A stretch of DNA of 64,000 nucleotides from Dreissena polymorpha (taxonomy: Eukaryota > Mollusca > Bivalvia > Myida > Dreissenidae), in contig NC_068358.1 of the NCBI RefSeq assembly GCF_020536995.1, positions 2,330,224 through 2,394,223 on the forward strand, given 5' to 3'. The translations under genes and the position numbers were made by a program. Shown piece by piece: positions 12,310 through 25,600 of the stretch; position 1 is the first letter of the stretch, and every line of letters starts with the position of its first letter. The notes beneath the pieces are model-generated. The model ran no database searches. It was not told where the DNA came from and saw only the letters and a program-made list of their open reading frames with translations.

Positions 12310-12820
12310 TTAAAGGGGCCTTTTCTCGTTTGGTTAAATTTACAAAATTACAAAAACTTGTTTCAGATTCGCAAATTTTCGTTTTAGTTATGATATTTGT
12401 AAAGAAACAGTAATTCTGAATATTTACCAATCTCTAAAATAGCCATTATATGCATCTTTTGACGATTTAAAAACCCGACAATTATAAAGCGTTGCAACGC
12501 GAAACGAATTAATAATTTGGAGAGTTCTGTTGTTGTCGTTATATGTTGTGAACGAAGATTGCTTTTAAATATAAAGTATAAAATACATTAAGAATTGTAT
12601 CCGGAAGGATGGTCGAGTGATCTAAGTGGTAGACTTTTTACTCTAGGACTCCAGGGGTCAGTGGTTCGAGACCTGCTGAGGGTTATCTTTTATTTCTTGT
12701 TTTTATTTTATTCTTGATTTTTTGTTGGAACTTTTTATATCCAATGTTAAAATTTATCAATATAAAGCATTTAATGACAAACTTCAAAACATGCCAAAAT
12801 CTGTAAAAAGGCCCTTTTAA
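12310..12820 (+). mobile_element. tRNA-bearing terminal-inverted-repeat element, copy 1
   Basis: The element is bounded by ttaaaggggccttttc and its inverse aaaaaggcccttttaa. At 12603-12690 it carries a tRNA-like block (tggtcgagtgatctaagtgg as box A region, ggttcgagacc as box B) resembling a Leu/Ser-type tRNA with long variable arm. A T-rich stretch follows. Two more copies lie at 27751-28240 and 36022-36527 in inverted orientation. It combines DNA-transposon-like ends with a SINE-like promoter. No protein is encoded. Confidence 0.8.
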
Positions 12821-13638
12821 ATCCGACCAAAGTAAATAATTCCGGAACAGGCGTAATTTTTACATTTTACATCTCGAATAATTCCGGGGGTAAACGTCTT
12901 CGATCGGATTTTGGATCATTTCCGCCGCTATTTCCCCTCCCTCGAGGAGGGGTTGGAAGCGTTCTGATGATCGTTCAATGTAAGATATTTTGTTACGTAG
13001 TTCTTATTTATTATGATGATAAAATATTACATTTAATTAGACGTCAACGCGATTAGAAAAGCTACAAAAGTTTGAACATACGGTAAATAGTTTTCATGGT
13101 TATTTGGCTACTGAATTGAATAAGTAACAACATACACACAATTACTTATTTTAAGACTAAAATGAATTTCAATATTTTTCACAATAATTATGTATAAGTA
13201 GGTGGTTACGCGTTCAGTAATAATGTGTTTAAACAATTCGTTATCGTGTTATCTTGTTCACTTTAATCAACAACTACTAGTAGAACTTATGTCATGGTGT
13301 GTCTGTATTACTATTGCTACGCCATTGCAGAACACAGATTTGTTCCTGACAAATCTGACAGAAAATACTCCATTCTAGAAACATGTTTCGAGTCTATAGA
13401 GTCGACTCGGTAGATCGAAAACGAGGATCTCTATATGTGTTGATGTTACTACTGTACGTACATTCGTTACTTTTTATGTAATATCCAAGACATTGAAATT
13501 GCATAGTTAAACTTAATATTTACGTAAATGAGGCATTTAGTCACAATAAACACGTAACTATACGTTAAAAGATAAAATGGTACAGTTCCATGGAAATAAT
13601 GAATAGGTTATGCGGCCTTTAATAACAAAAGGAATCCG
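12821..13638. other. Upstream region of the LRR gene
   Basis: No ORF of note. The segment contains a GC-richer patch (12860-12970: attccgg words, cctccctcgagg inverted pair) that could be part of a promoter, but no TATA box or initiator could be assigned. The tRNA-bearing element ends at 12820, roughly 0.8 kb before the first ATG. Confidence 0.35.
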
Positions 13639-16600
13639 ATGATCCAAAAACCGAAAATCTCCGCGCGCATGCGCATTAACTATGACGCCTTCAAGGACAA
13701 GATCACCGCAGAAAAGCAGGTGCAAATACAGAGGTGGCTTACCATCGTGGAGCGTCAACAGCCGCCACCGGAAGTGGTCGTGATGGACGCCACTGGGGCA
13801 AGTCAGAAACCGCATGTTGATACAAGCGATGAGGAGAAGCTGGTGGCCATTAAAGCCGCCCTGGAGCGTCTAGACAGCGGCGCGGTCGCGAGCAGTTTCA
13901 GTGGACGCAGCAACGGTCAGTCGTCATGTGTTATGATTATTTTTTACATGTAAATTCAATGTTGAACCAACTTTAAATTAACCGATGCACTGCTAAACCA
14001 TTGGTTGTTTTCTCATTTTTTGCGTTAAAATTGAACAAAACCGCACAAAAATATTTATTTATATGCGACTTTAAACTGATGTTCAAAATTTTAATTCATT
14101 TTTAGTTGTGAGCTTAGCTCACGACTAAATTTACAGAGCATGTTTTGCAAATCAGTATGTGCTTAGAAGCCTTAACTACGCTAAGAAACGTAACTCACTC
14201 TGCTAGGAACAGTTACCGCTGCCTGTCTTGCACTGCAGACGACGAATGCTTGAGTATACCACTGCAGTGAGTGTATTTACCAGCTTGTAAGACGACATTG
14301 GCCAGTCTAGTGTTTATCATTGAAATCTGTACATATTTGCTGCTTTCAGGGAAAACGGGGCTTAATGCATGTCCAATAAGATTAGCCTGTGCAATGTGCA
14401 CAAGCTAATCAAGGACGACAACAGGGAACAACTTCAGCGCCTTCAGCGCTTTGATTTTATTTGTGAACAAATCGATGCTCATGTTCGTTTAACTTAAATC
14501 ATGGTTTCTAGATAAGCGAACACCCTATCCATCTACACCGTCTAGAACGCGCACGTACATTCGACTCGATTTATCACTTCCGGTTCGCGCATACCGAGAA
14601 GCTTGCAAACGCATGCGCATTCAACCACTTCGACGGGTTCTGGGTCAGTTTGGGCGATCACGCATTATTCTGAATGACCTTTGTATGTCGTCCTACGACG
14701 TACGAGCAGCATGCAAGGGGTTAAAGGTAAGAATGATGTTCAATTTTGCGTACATTAAACGTTTATTAATAGCATGCATTGTCTACTTTTGGTTGAAACA
14801 AAATATTTTTAGGTATTTATCCAAAATGTTTATGTTGTAATGTGTTTATGATGTTTATTTAATTTCAATGTGATAACACCTATAATTACTGTATAGGGAA
14901 GCAATATCTATTTTTATGAGCGCATGCGCGAATTGATATATGGAACTACTCTCCTTTTCCAGAGATAATGTAAGCTTTGTCTTTTAGAAATTACATACAT
15001 GAAACAATTTCCATTAAAATGGACTTACATAAGGATTGAGCGCGCCCATGTTTAACTATATTTTATTAATAAGTTTATACTAAGATTGACTATTAAGCAT
15101 TAATTAAACACCGTGTAAAGTGTTCAATATTTACAGTTCGAATTGAGATATACGTGTATATATATACTCCGACTGGGATAATTTGTTAAAGTATGAGACC
15201 TCCGCCAGCTAGCTGGACCTCTCCGGAAACTCCCTTGGGGCAGCTGGATGTGTGCACTTGCTTGACATGCTGGGAGAGAACACCAACTTCACGGAGGTGG
15301 TTCGTACAAAATCATAGGGATGGATTGCATTTGATTTTAAATGTAGCACACTTTACCAAGCAGTTGCAGTATGAAGTATCACGATTTTGATAAAGATAAA
15401 TAACGTCTTTTATAGTCTTTATATAACTTCAGAGTCGATCATGCATAATACCTAAATTGGATATGACTACACTATAGTCACACATATAGGCGGTTTATGA
15501 ATGGTCGTTAAATATTTTAAATACTAACTGGCAAATGTTAAAATACCCCAAATTATTTATAAGCGCATGGCGGACAACTGCTTGAGCGGTGCCGACATAA
15601 AGGCCATAGGGAACCACTTCCTTTGCAACAAGGTCATCACGGTGCTCGACATTTCCGGTACCAAACTGACGGATGCAAACGGTGTTGTGGTGGCTAACAT
15701 TATCAAGGTAACTATACTTACATTTCTATTAGACATAAAAAAATTGCATCCTGTTACTCAACGTACCTTATGGCATTCACCGACCGACGAAACCGACTCT
15801 AATTCCATTGATGATTGTTTTTCAAAAATCCGAAGCTCACTTATTTACTTGTCCACATAATTTTATTTACTATGCAAATTAATATAAAGGATTATGCTAT
15901 ATTATAAATTCAAAGTTAGAACGCATATCGGATTTTTTTCTGCTCTCATGATGTTAATGCATTTTTTACAATTAAAATGCACGCATATTTCATGATATGT
16001 TTTCCTAGAAAAACGCGCGAAAATAACGTGTAACGTGTAATAATAGAAAATCGTGCGTTGTTGGTAATTGTTTCCTTGAAACTGACGTCTGTCGTGCGTC
16101 GCGTTGCATTTCCTCGTTCGAACTACACAGCTTCAAGTCGTCAGGACACGTTATTTTTGCGATATATTGCAGAGAGACCGTCGTTGATTACCGTAATTAC
16201 TCTAAGTTTTCGGACACTTTAAAGTAATTATTTTTTAGATACGAAAAATATTTAAAAATTACAGGTGTCCGAAAATTTTGAGACAACAATTTAGTGTCCG
16301 AAAATTATAATTATATTAAAATAAATGCAATCAATCAATGTACAATAATTTGCTTGTTATTAATTCTCCTTTGTCTGCTTGAAAAAAATAGAACTGCACT
16401 GCTTTGTTAACTCTTGTTAGAAATAACATAGAACAAAAAGTAAAAACAAAAATCATACTGCTTCCTTAGTAGGGCGACAATGTTTCAAATGCTGTTGGGC
16501 GAATGCATAACTTTCTACCGGTTTTCATGGTTATTTAACCAATTACGCGAATGTACATGTAATGGTCCATTGCCCGCAGGCATGCATCCGTAAGCTTTTA

Positions 16601-19600
16601 TGACCTTAATCCGGTTGTAAAAATCCATGATCGAATAGTCACAAAATAAGCGAAAACAGGGCCGAAGTATGTAGAATAGCGCATTAAAACATACTGTCCG
16701 AAAACTAAGAGACATAAATTATGGACGATAAACCATATGTCCAAAAATTTAGAGTCACGAAAAATAATTATTTTGGCTAATAAAGAGGGCGTCCGAAAAC
16801 TTAGAGTGTCCGAAAACTTAGAGTAATAACGGTATGTTCGTGTGTTGAGTTTAATACTAGTAGCTTGTGTCAGGTTGTAAGGTCTATGCACGATTTTCAA
16901 TGCGACACACGATACGGAACTCGATATTGATCAACCGCACCAACCCATGCGAGAGACACCAGACCTAGAGACAAATCTAATAAAAATGTTGAAGGTCCGA
17001 TAACATTTTTAAGATTAAAGGGCCTCCAGTCTGGTAAAAAAGTTCCATAAGTCATTTAACTTTCATAAACAAAGAAAACATGTAGGACAACTGAAGAACA
17101 TTCTAAAATTTGGTTGGATTATAGATTTTAATATAATAATGATCTGTACGAATTAATACTTATTTCGTCTGCTACACCCATCTGATATGGATAACTGTAA
17201 ACATACAAGTGTCTATATCATTAGTACTGAAAAATGTCCGGTATTATCTGGAGAGTACTTTTGAAATCCCCAATGGGCAGAAACTTAAAACCTGTAATAC
17301 TTCACAGTTTTCAGATGGGTTAAACACTTGACAACGACCAACGGAATTCGAATTTCGATGAAACATTTCCTGAAAAACATATCGCGACATTTATATATTT
17401 AAAACGTATTTCAATACAATGCCTATTTTGAAAAGGAATTTGTGGAACGCTTTATTTGTAAAAAATCTAAAGTTGAATACGGTTGCATTTCTGTTTTCAA
17501 TTTCGTCATCATGAAATACTAATTTACTAGGCTAAGGGTATATGAATACCCGTCTTCTTTATTATCTGCACACCCTTATTATTCAGCAGATGTCTTGCAT
17601 TAAACTTTAAAAACAAACAACATGATAGCAAAGCATTCTCTGTAAGAACAGTATTGCCATTTAAGGTTTGAAAACATAGCTGTATACAATTATTGTTTTA
17701 TACTAGAATGTGTATACTGTAATGCTTTTGCGCAAAAATAACAAGGGTAAAACGGTCACATGACTCTTTTCGAATCGTTAACGCGCAATATTTATTTTTC
17801 AACATGAAATACATGTCAATAAAAAATGCAACTAGTCATAAAAAGGAATAACAAAAATATAATAGGACCGTTCAGGTCAGTTTAAGAGAGGTATGTTAAA
17901 AAGCTTAACATTTGAAAAGAAAAAATCAAGTGCAGCTACAAACACATTCATTTGAAATTATTATTTGTTTGTTTTTGCTCTCACTGTATTATACTGAGCA
18001 GAACAATGTTTCAAATGCACCGACAAATAAACTTGAGGAACGACACTTTATATTATCTGTTGTCCGTTCGTCTTGGCGCCAGCTCGTCAGAAGGCGCTAT
18101 CGCGTAATAACGACCTTATATTTTATTATATTTGCGCGTTTTTTGGCGTTTTTTTGCAGGACGTTGAATGGCGGCAACACGAAAATCACCTTTAATATAT
18201 AATAATGTGTCATTCTGGTGTGTAATCATATTGGCGTCCTTTTAACGCACTTACACGCCACAATAATCCGGTAAAATCAGACGCCATACAATCAGAAAAT
18301 TGTGTAACAGCTGGAACATTAATCAATTCGTATACATCACTTATAAAACCATGCATGCATGAATACAGATGAATAAAACGTGCATTAGGTTTTACAATAA
18401 TGTTCATCGATGTTACCTTTAAATCGTTGTTTAAACGTTAACAAAACTGTACCTTGTGTAAATAAAATCCCAATTACACTCACTGGCTTTATCTGTTTTT
18501 ATTTTTAGCCACATAACCATTGTGCACGTGAAGCAACATGCCGTTGAAAAGCAGATAATGTGCACTTCATGATTGTGCAGTGCAGAAACCAACTCAACCG
18601 CTTACGGTGGTCCTTACGTGTCATAAGAACGTACGTAAATTAGTAACATGTCTTAAGATATTGGTCATATTTTGTAATTGTTTGTGTAAACCAACCCAAG
18701 AAATACATGAAACTGAACCAAATACATATTCTCCGTGGTCACCAAAAATCTATTTAAGTCGAATTTTATCAAAACAATTTTTTTTCTTACCACTTTGATG
18801 ACCCTCAAACAGAAACTATCCCATCGATGATTAATGTTAAATATGTTGGATGTATTATGCTGTATTTTTATCACCTACCAGGTTAGCCTTCAGCTTCGCG
18901 TCTTGCACGCGCACCACAACGAATTTCACGACATGGCAGGCAAAGCTTTCTGAAAAGCAATAGGTGAATAAAATAAATGATGTATATCTAGTATATGTTA
19001 ATGCTTAAGGTAGAAGAACGTTTGGATAGTCGGACACCTCAGTATACTTTCCGTACCACTACATCATATCAAGAACCGTAGACGATTCGAGCTAACCTGG
19101 GTTCCGACAATGCTCAGGTTAGGAAAGTATTTGATAGACATATATATGTGTAGAGGGCTAAACGTTCGTTTAGCAACGTTATATTTGAGTGTTTTAAGGC
19201 ATGGCCGGAAAGTATTGGACAATTCAATAGATTAATGTAATAGAAAAAGCTTGATCAGTGTTCGGCAATCCAATCGGTGAATGTGATATAAATTGCTAGA
19301 AAAAAATTTCAACTTAACAAATGGTCACACAATATTATCACAAACACCATTTTAATGTACCTGATACATCGATTTGCATGTATTTTAAAATTGTTTTGGA
19401 TTCTAAAGTTAATGTATTTTAATGCAATCAATCTGCATACAAAATATTGAAAACAACTTGCTGAAACTAGAGGACCATTGACTGCATTGGAAACAACATG
19501 GTGTTTTGCTTTACTGAATATAAACCTGACTTTACATTTACTGTTTTATTCATAAATTATAATTAAAATTGTTTGTTGTAGCAAGTGAGACCTGTATCGC

Positions 19601-22600
19601 CGAGCTGGACCTGAGTTGGAGCCACTTACGGCAACGGGGAGCAGTTGGATTTGCTAAGAGTCTCGATGTAAGCGTTCAATAGCATTCGTATGCCACAAAC
19701 CGGGTATATTTTAAAGCTTAAAGACGTTGTGTCGCTTCTTAACTTACATGCGTTCTTATAAGTACGGGTTTACATAGAGGTCGGACAAAGGCAGTGACGT
19801 TACGCCATCTTTTATTAAAATGATCAAATCGAACTCCTCGGCGAAAACGAATTCCACAATTTGACGGAATCAGCTGAGCAGTTAAAATAGTGGCCGAACA
19901 GTATACTTTCATTATCATAGTCACTATTATAACAACTTCTTTCATTCACATGATTCCAGCCCACAAGTTTATATTTCTTCGAAACGAAAAGCAAAATAAA
20001 ACATAATATTCAGGATGCTACTTTTTCATGAACAAGTTGTAAAATGATGTCATTGTTTTGCAAAACTTTAAGATGTCGCGTTTTTATTATTCAGTAGTGA
20101 AGTGACGTCATAGTGTGGCTATAACGTCATCGATTTGACTTTCGGAAAAAAGAAACTGAAACTGAATCAAGATTCAATTGTCAGAGTAAAGACGTCCTAT
20201 GGAAGTTTTGAAATTAATAGTATCGTCTCTGTTAAAGTTCTACGAATTGATGCCATGAAGTGATAATTACTATTATAAACCATCTCCTTTTCGTTTTGCT
20301 CTATGAAAGTTATGATGACGTCATATTTGCTTGTCTAAAATTATGTCACTTTGTAGCTCTTCTGTATAATAACTACATTCAAGCAGATTCAGTGGACACA
20401 CGCTTCATACATAAATATAAACATACATATCATTAGGGCCCCAGCGTGGTTCCTAATAGCGCCCCCCTCCTCTCATGGTCAGGAACCTACATTATATCGG
20501 GCATTATTGTTTTTATTTGACCTACCTTGAAAATGTCCAATCTTTTCTTGAAAGTGTGCAATTTCGACGCAGGCAAAAGGTTCCATGGTTTGCCTACCCT
20601 TTGTGAGAGGAAGTGTTTCCTCCCATCTATTTTAATGTCTTTTTCTTAAGTTTAAGAGAGTTGCCTTTTGATGTATTAGGATTTAGATAAAACAAACTAG
20701 AATTCTATGCGTGATCAAGATCTTCTTTGTCAGGCAACAGCTTATAGTCCTAAATTATGTTTCCACGAAAACGACGATATGCGAATGTTGGGATCTTTAA
20801 AACTTTGAATCGTTTTGGGTATGGTAAATGCTTAACAAAATTGACATAATTAGCTGACCTCTTTTATACTCGCTCTATATATTTGATAAATCTACGATGC
20901 CATGTCAGGTTTCCATACTCCAGATGTGGTCTTATCATTGCCACGTAGAGTTGTCTAAATTAGTTTATATTTATATGTTGAACCGTTCTTATCGCTAGCC
21001 CAATCCCACTTCTTGCTTTGTTAATACATTTATTAACATTCTCACTTAATTTCAAGTCGGTAGAAACTAAAATTCCAAGCAGTGCCGAATTAAGCAAGTG
21101 GGGCCCATAGGCAGTGCAACTTTTGGGGCCAACGTCCCGAGACCCTAGTCGGCCTAGTGGCTTCTAGTACACCACTGCTTTTAAATTCTACTTCAGCCTT
21201 AACTGCTTAATGGATATCTTGAAAACAAAATCACCATCAAAACGATACATGTAAGGTTTTGCAAAAAAAAAAAAGTATATATCTCACTTGGTTAGACAAT
21301 GGCAAGTTTTTATCGGAACATAACATGGATATAAAATATATGGCTTTGTTGAGTCCTAAGATTAGGCCAGGAAAGTAAATACAATCTTTCTTCACGGTCT
21401 CATTGGCCCGTAAAAGTGGCGGCACCCATAGGCAGTTGCTTACTCTGTCTAATTGGTAATCCGGGACTATTTTCAAGGTCACATTAGTGTGTTTTATTTG
21501 GTATTCCCGCTTTATCTGGTCCTTCTAAAGGGGGGTGCTGCATTTTGCGGCATTGAGCTTTTACCATGTATCACTTAACTAGGACAGTCCATAAGTATTT
21601 CCGTGGATGTGTTCATTGTCCAAGGGTTCTTCAGCTAAGCTGAATAACTTTGTGTGATTAGCAAACAGGCGGATAGGGCTTGTGATAATGTCGTCAAAAT
21701 TAATTGATATATATATCAAAAAGTGTTGGCCAGAGTACACTGCCTTGAGGTAAGTCACTGGTAACTTTGCCTCATTTCGACATCTCCCTATTCACAACAA
21801 CTCGCTGCTTTCTATTAAAACAATCGCCAGCTAAGCAATTTACCATCCATACCATATGATACAAGCTTCTTGATCAATCTAGCATGGGGCACGGTATCGA
21901 ATTTTTCTCTTAAGTCAAAATATATGCAATCAAACCTTTTTCCATCATCTAACCATTTATTCCAAGTCTAAATAACTTCAAGCAATTGCACTTGAACGAA
22001 TAAATCAAAAACCATAGTGAATTTAAAAGAACAACAGCAAATTAATATGTATAATCATGAAATAATCATATTTCTAACCAATTTTCATCTTATTAGTTTT
22101 TCCATCATTAAGCACGTAATACAAACTCAAACTTATAAGACGATAATGTGCAGCTTCTTTGCTTGATCTATTTCAATCAAAGCTTTAACTTGTGCAGTTT
22201 TCCAGTGATCGACAACTTCACCATCTAGATACGAATGTTTTAAAATATATTTCAAAGGTGTAAATATAGCGGGTTTAGTCTCTCTAAGTACTGGATGTAA
22301 TAGATCCGGCCCTGAAGTCTTCCCTATTTTTTCAATTATTTTAAGCATGGAATCTGCTCTTCACCAATATTCAGATCATTAATCGTCTGTCAATTGCACC
22401 TGTTACTTATTATTGGCACATTTTCAACATCTTCTTGCGCACACACTTGAAGACAAAATTTAACACCTCCTACGTTTCACAGTCATCTTTTGCTGCTAAT
22501 GAATTATTAGTTGTTTTCGATTTCGCATCAACTATCCTTTTTTAAATTTGCACAATCGGAAGACTTTTTGATTATTTTCTTCTGCTATTCTAATCATCAA

Positions 22601-25600
22601 ATCCAGCACGTGCTTTTCTACATTCTTGACTAGCAGCGTTTTTATCTCAAGTGTAGAGTTGAAAATGAGTACGTTCTTTTATTTTCATAAACTTTGCCCA
22701 GAACGGTGTTTCTTTTTGATAGCTGTAAATGCATCTTTGTTATCCACATAGGTATGATCTTTTTAAATGTATTTTATTTTAATTTGTCAATGCATGCATG
22801 TATGTAGGTTGTCCTTTTAATAAATCATTTATCATTCAAGGATTTTCCAAAAGATATCATTCCCCCAATTGACACAAGCGCGCTCTGTGGTGATCAAATC
22901 GTACTCTCCCCGATCGCATAAGAAGTAGTTTTCTTTTGCCTGGGAATATACTCAAGAATGTCCGTCAGTATTGAATAATATAAAAAAGGTAACTTTTACC
23001 TTTAGAAATAAGTCTTGCAAATTATTAACTAATAACATGTCAGTTGAAAACACTAATTCAACCAAACTCGGTTGTTGAGAGTTTATATATATATATTTTG
23101 TAAACGTTTTGATACAAGAAACTGTGTATGTCAGTAAATCATGACTACCTCAGATCTCAGGCGCTGAAGACGTCAAATGATCTCAATTTATATATGTGTA
23201 CTTGAAGTTACCCAATATAATCTTCTTAAGATGTTTTTTTGGCCGATTGCTATCATAAATTCATGTGAGTGTCTTGTTTTTGCTTTGTAAGAATGTGATG
23301 CCCGTTACACTAGACCAATCAAATTGCGTCATTGTCGGATCATACTACACACCCACAGTTTTCATAAAGTACAAAAGTGTTCAGATTTCCTATGAATAAA
23401 ATTGCACTTCTTTTTCAAATATCACAATATATCGGATTGACAAAATGCTGAAAACCCTCCAGTAAGTTACTCGAAATCAACTCTGTCACCCGTCTTGTGG
23501 AATACTTTTATTATTTGTATTATGTCCGTCTGGTGAATGTAAACTAAATCTTCAAATTGTGCCCATTAATTGCCGCTACCGTCAGCATTTGTAATAAGAC
23601 ATGTAAGACTTTCATGCTTTTCAAAACAAAAGCTATCGTTGTTGTGACATCAGAATTGCCGTTTCCATATATTTCAGTGTTATTTGTAAGAAAGTTTAAG
23701 CAAGTACCTCTTCGATTTATTTCGGTGTCACCTGAAATTAATGCTTGAATCACTAGATACCGGTACATCTGAAGTACCGCCATCACATTAAACTATTGTC
23801 TCTGTGGAAATATAACTGCCATTACTCATTAGATACATTTACAATAACCGCATTATACAGGTAAAGGAAGAACTAGTTAATTGTAAACATTATAATAAGC
23901 TAAACTTAATGAACTATTAACGGTTTCTTTTCTGTTATCTAACGTCCGCCTCCAAGGGAGTCGTGTCCCGGGCCATGTCTGTTCCCTCTTCCCGACCCCT
24001 TGCCCAAATGGGTCCCTGGCCGTTTGCAACTTTATAAGAGCTGCTTTCGTCGTTTGATTACTGACTAGGATTTGTATTAGTATAATAAATTTGGAGCGAC
24101 TGGCAAGGGCTTACGTTATTTCTAGGTCTCCATCGTATGCTTCGAGCATATTGTCTCTTGTTGGAGAATTTATTTTGGGAGATACAGGCTGTTGAGAGCA
24201 GATTTGAGTTATAGTTTTGGTTTAGTTCCTCCTTTTATTTCTTAAAGGCAAATGCTTGTTAAAAAACATAGCGTTTAGTAACCTCTTCTTTCATTTTGAT
24301 TTTCGAATAGTCTCTGTCTATATGTATAGTCAGGCGTAACCTGAATTTAAACTTAAGCACTAGATTGCTTCTAAGGATTGTCCATTCTTCTTTCTTTCAA
24401 AAAAGCTTGATTGGCCGTGGTCTAGTGCTTCTTTTTCTCACTAGTCTAATTGTTTCTGTTGGTGTATCATTTCTTTTCACTAAGCCACATAGCTAATTTA
24501 CCACTACAGTATCATCAGATTTTCCATTTGATTCCTCATTTGATTCTGACAAGGTGTAAATGATAGATCACATTAGTCTTGTTTTTGTACGTTCTTTCAT
24601 GTCTAACTTGCTTGGTATTATTCAAATTTTTAGTGTAACTCTGAACTTGCAACAATTTTTATTAACTGACTTTCTATTTTCTTCATTCTGACCTTTACCT
24701 AACGCCAGCAGGCCCGAATAAATACACTCCATTTATTCCATTGGCTGATTTGATCATAATTTACCGGAACATTGGCAACATCGCCGCGTCTTTGTAGTAT
24801 ATAATGTCACACTGATCAATTTAGGGAACTGCGGACTACACTCTGCATGTTCATTTTTGCCCAATTACACGTACGCATTACAGTGAAATTCCATTCCAAG
24901 ACTTTCAGGGTCAGTGCTGGATCAGCTAATCTTCAGGAGAAGACGGAATGTATTATTAAAAAACGCCTTTAATAACACAGTATTGCTTTCAAGATATCAT
25001 ATAATACGAATTTTAGGGAAAGACATTAATGAAAACCTATCGGTAAGTGCCATTTGTCTTGCATTGTGAGACAACTCTACCGAAATTTTATAGTGTTCAT
25101 AATAGAAGAGAAAACGTTAAATTATCTAGTCACACATGTTTGACATGCGCGGTCAGTATGTAAATTTTAAATAACATGGGCGCTGCTATATAGGTTGTTA
25201 AAAAACAGTTTTCTTATCAGTTATTCACGCGCCTTTGCATCACAGTAAACCGGGACCGAAACTTTGCTAGACCTATAAAATAAACAACAAAATGTCCGCA
25301 TTGTTGCTATGATAAGACTAAATATATTAGGATTTGATAAAGAATCAACGTTTAAATACATTAAAAGTGAATACATAAACATTTAAATTCATATCCATAC
25401 ATCATAGGGAAAGTTAAGCTTTGCTTTTATTATATATGTACCCAGTAAAAACATTTATAACAGTTTATCTGGACCATTTAAAACCATACCCATTACAGAA
25501 AAATAAATCCATAGAATATTTAAACATCGGTTGGAACGGGTTCGCTTTCGAGGGCAGCGTTGCCGTTTCTGACGTGTTACGTCACAACACGACGCTGGAG

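Noticed and set aside
12603-12690. tRNA-Leu/Ser-like sequence as a working tRNA gene (also at 27880-27955 and 36157-36240)
   Set aside because: All three lie at the same place inside a repeated element, with mismatched stems; they are repeat-borne tRNA-like blocks.
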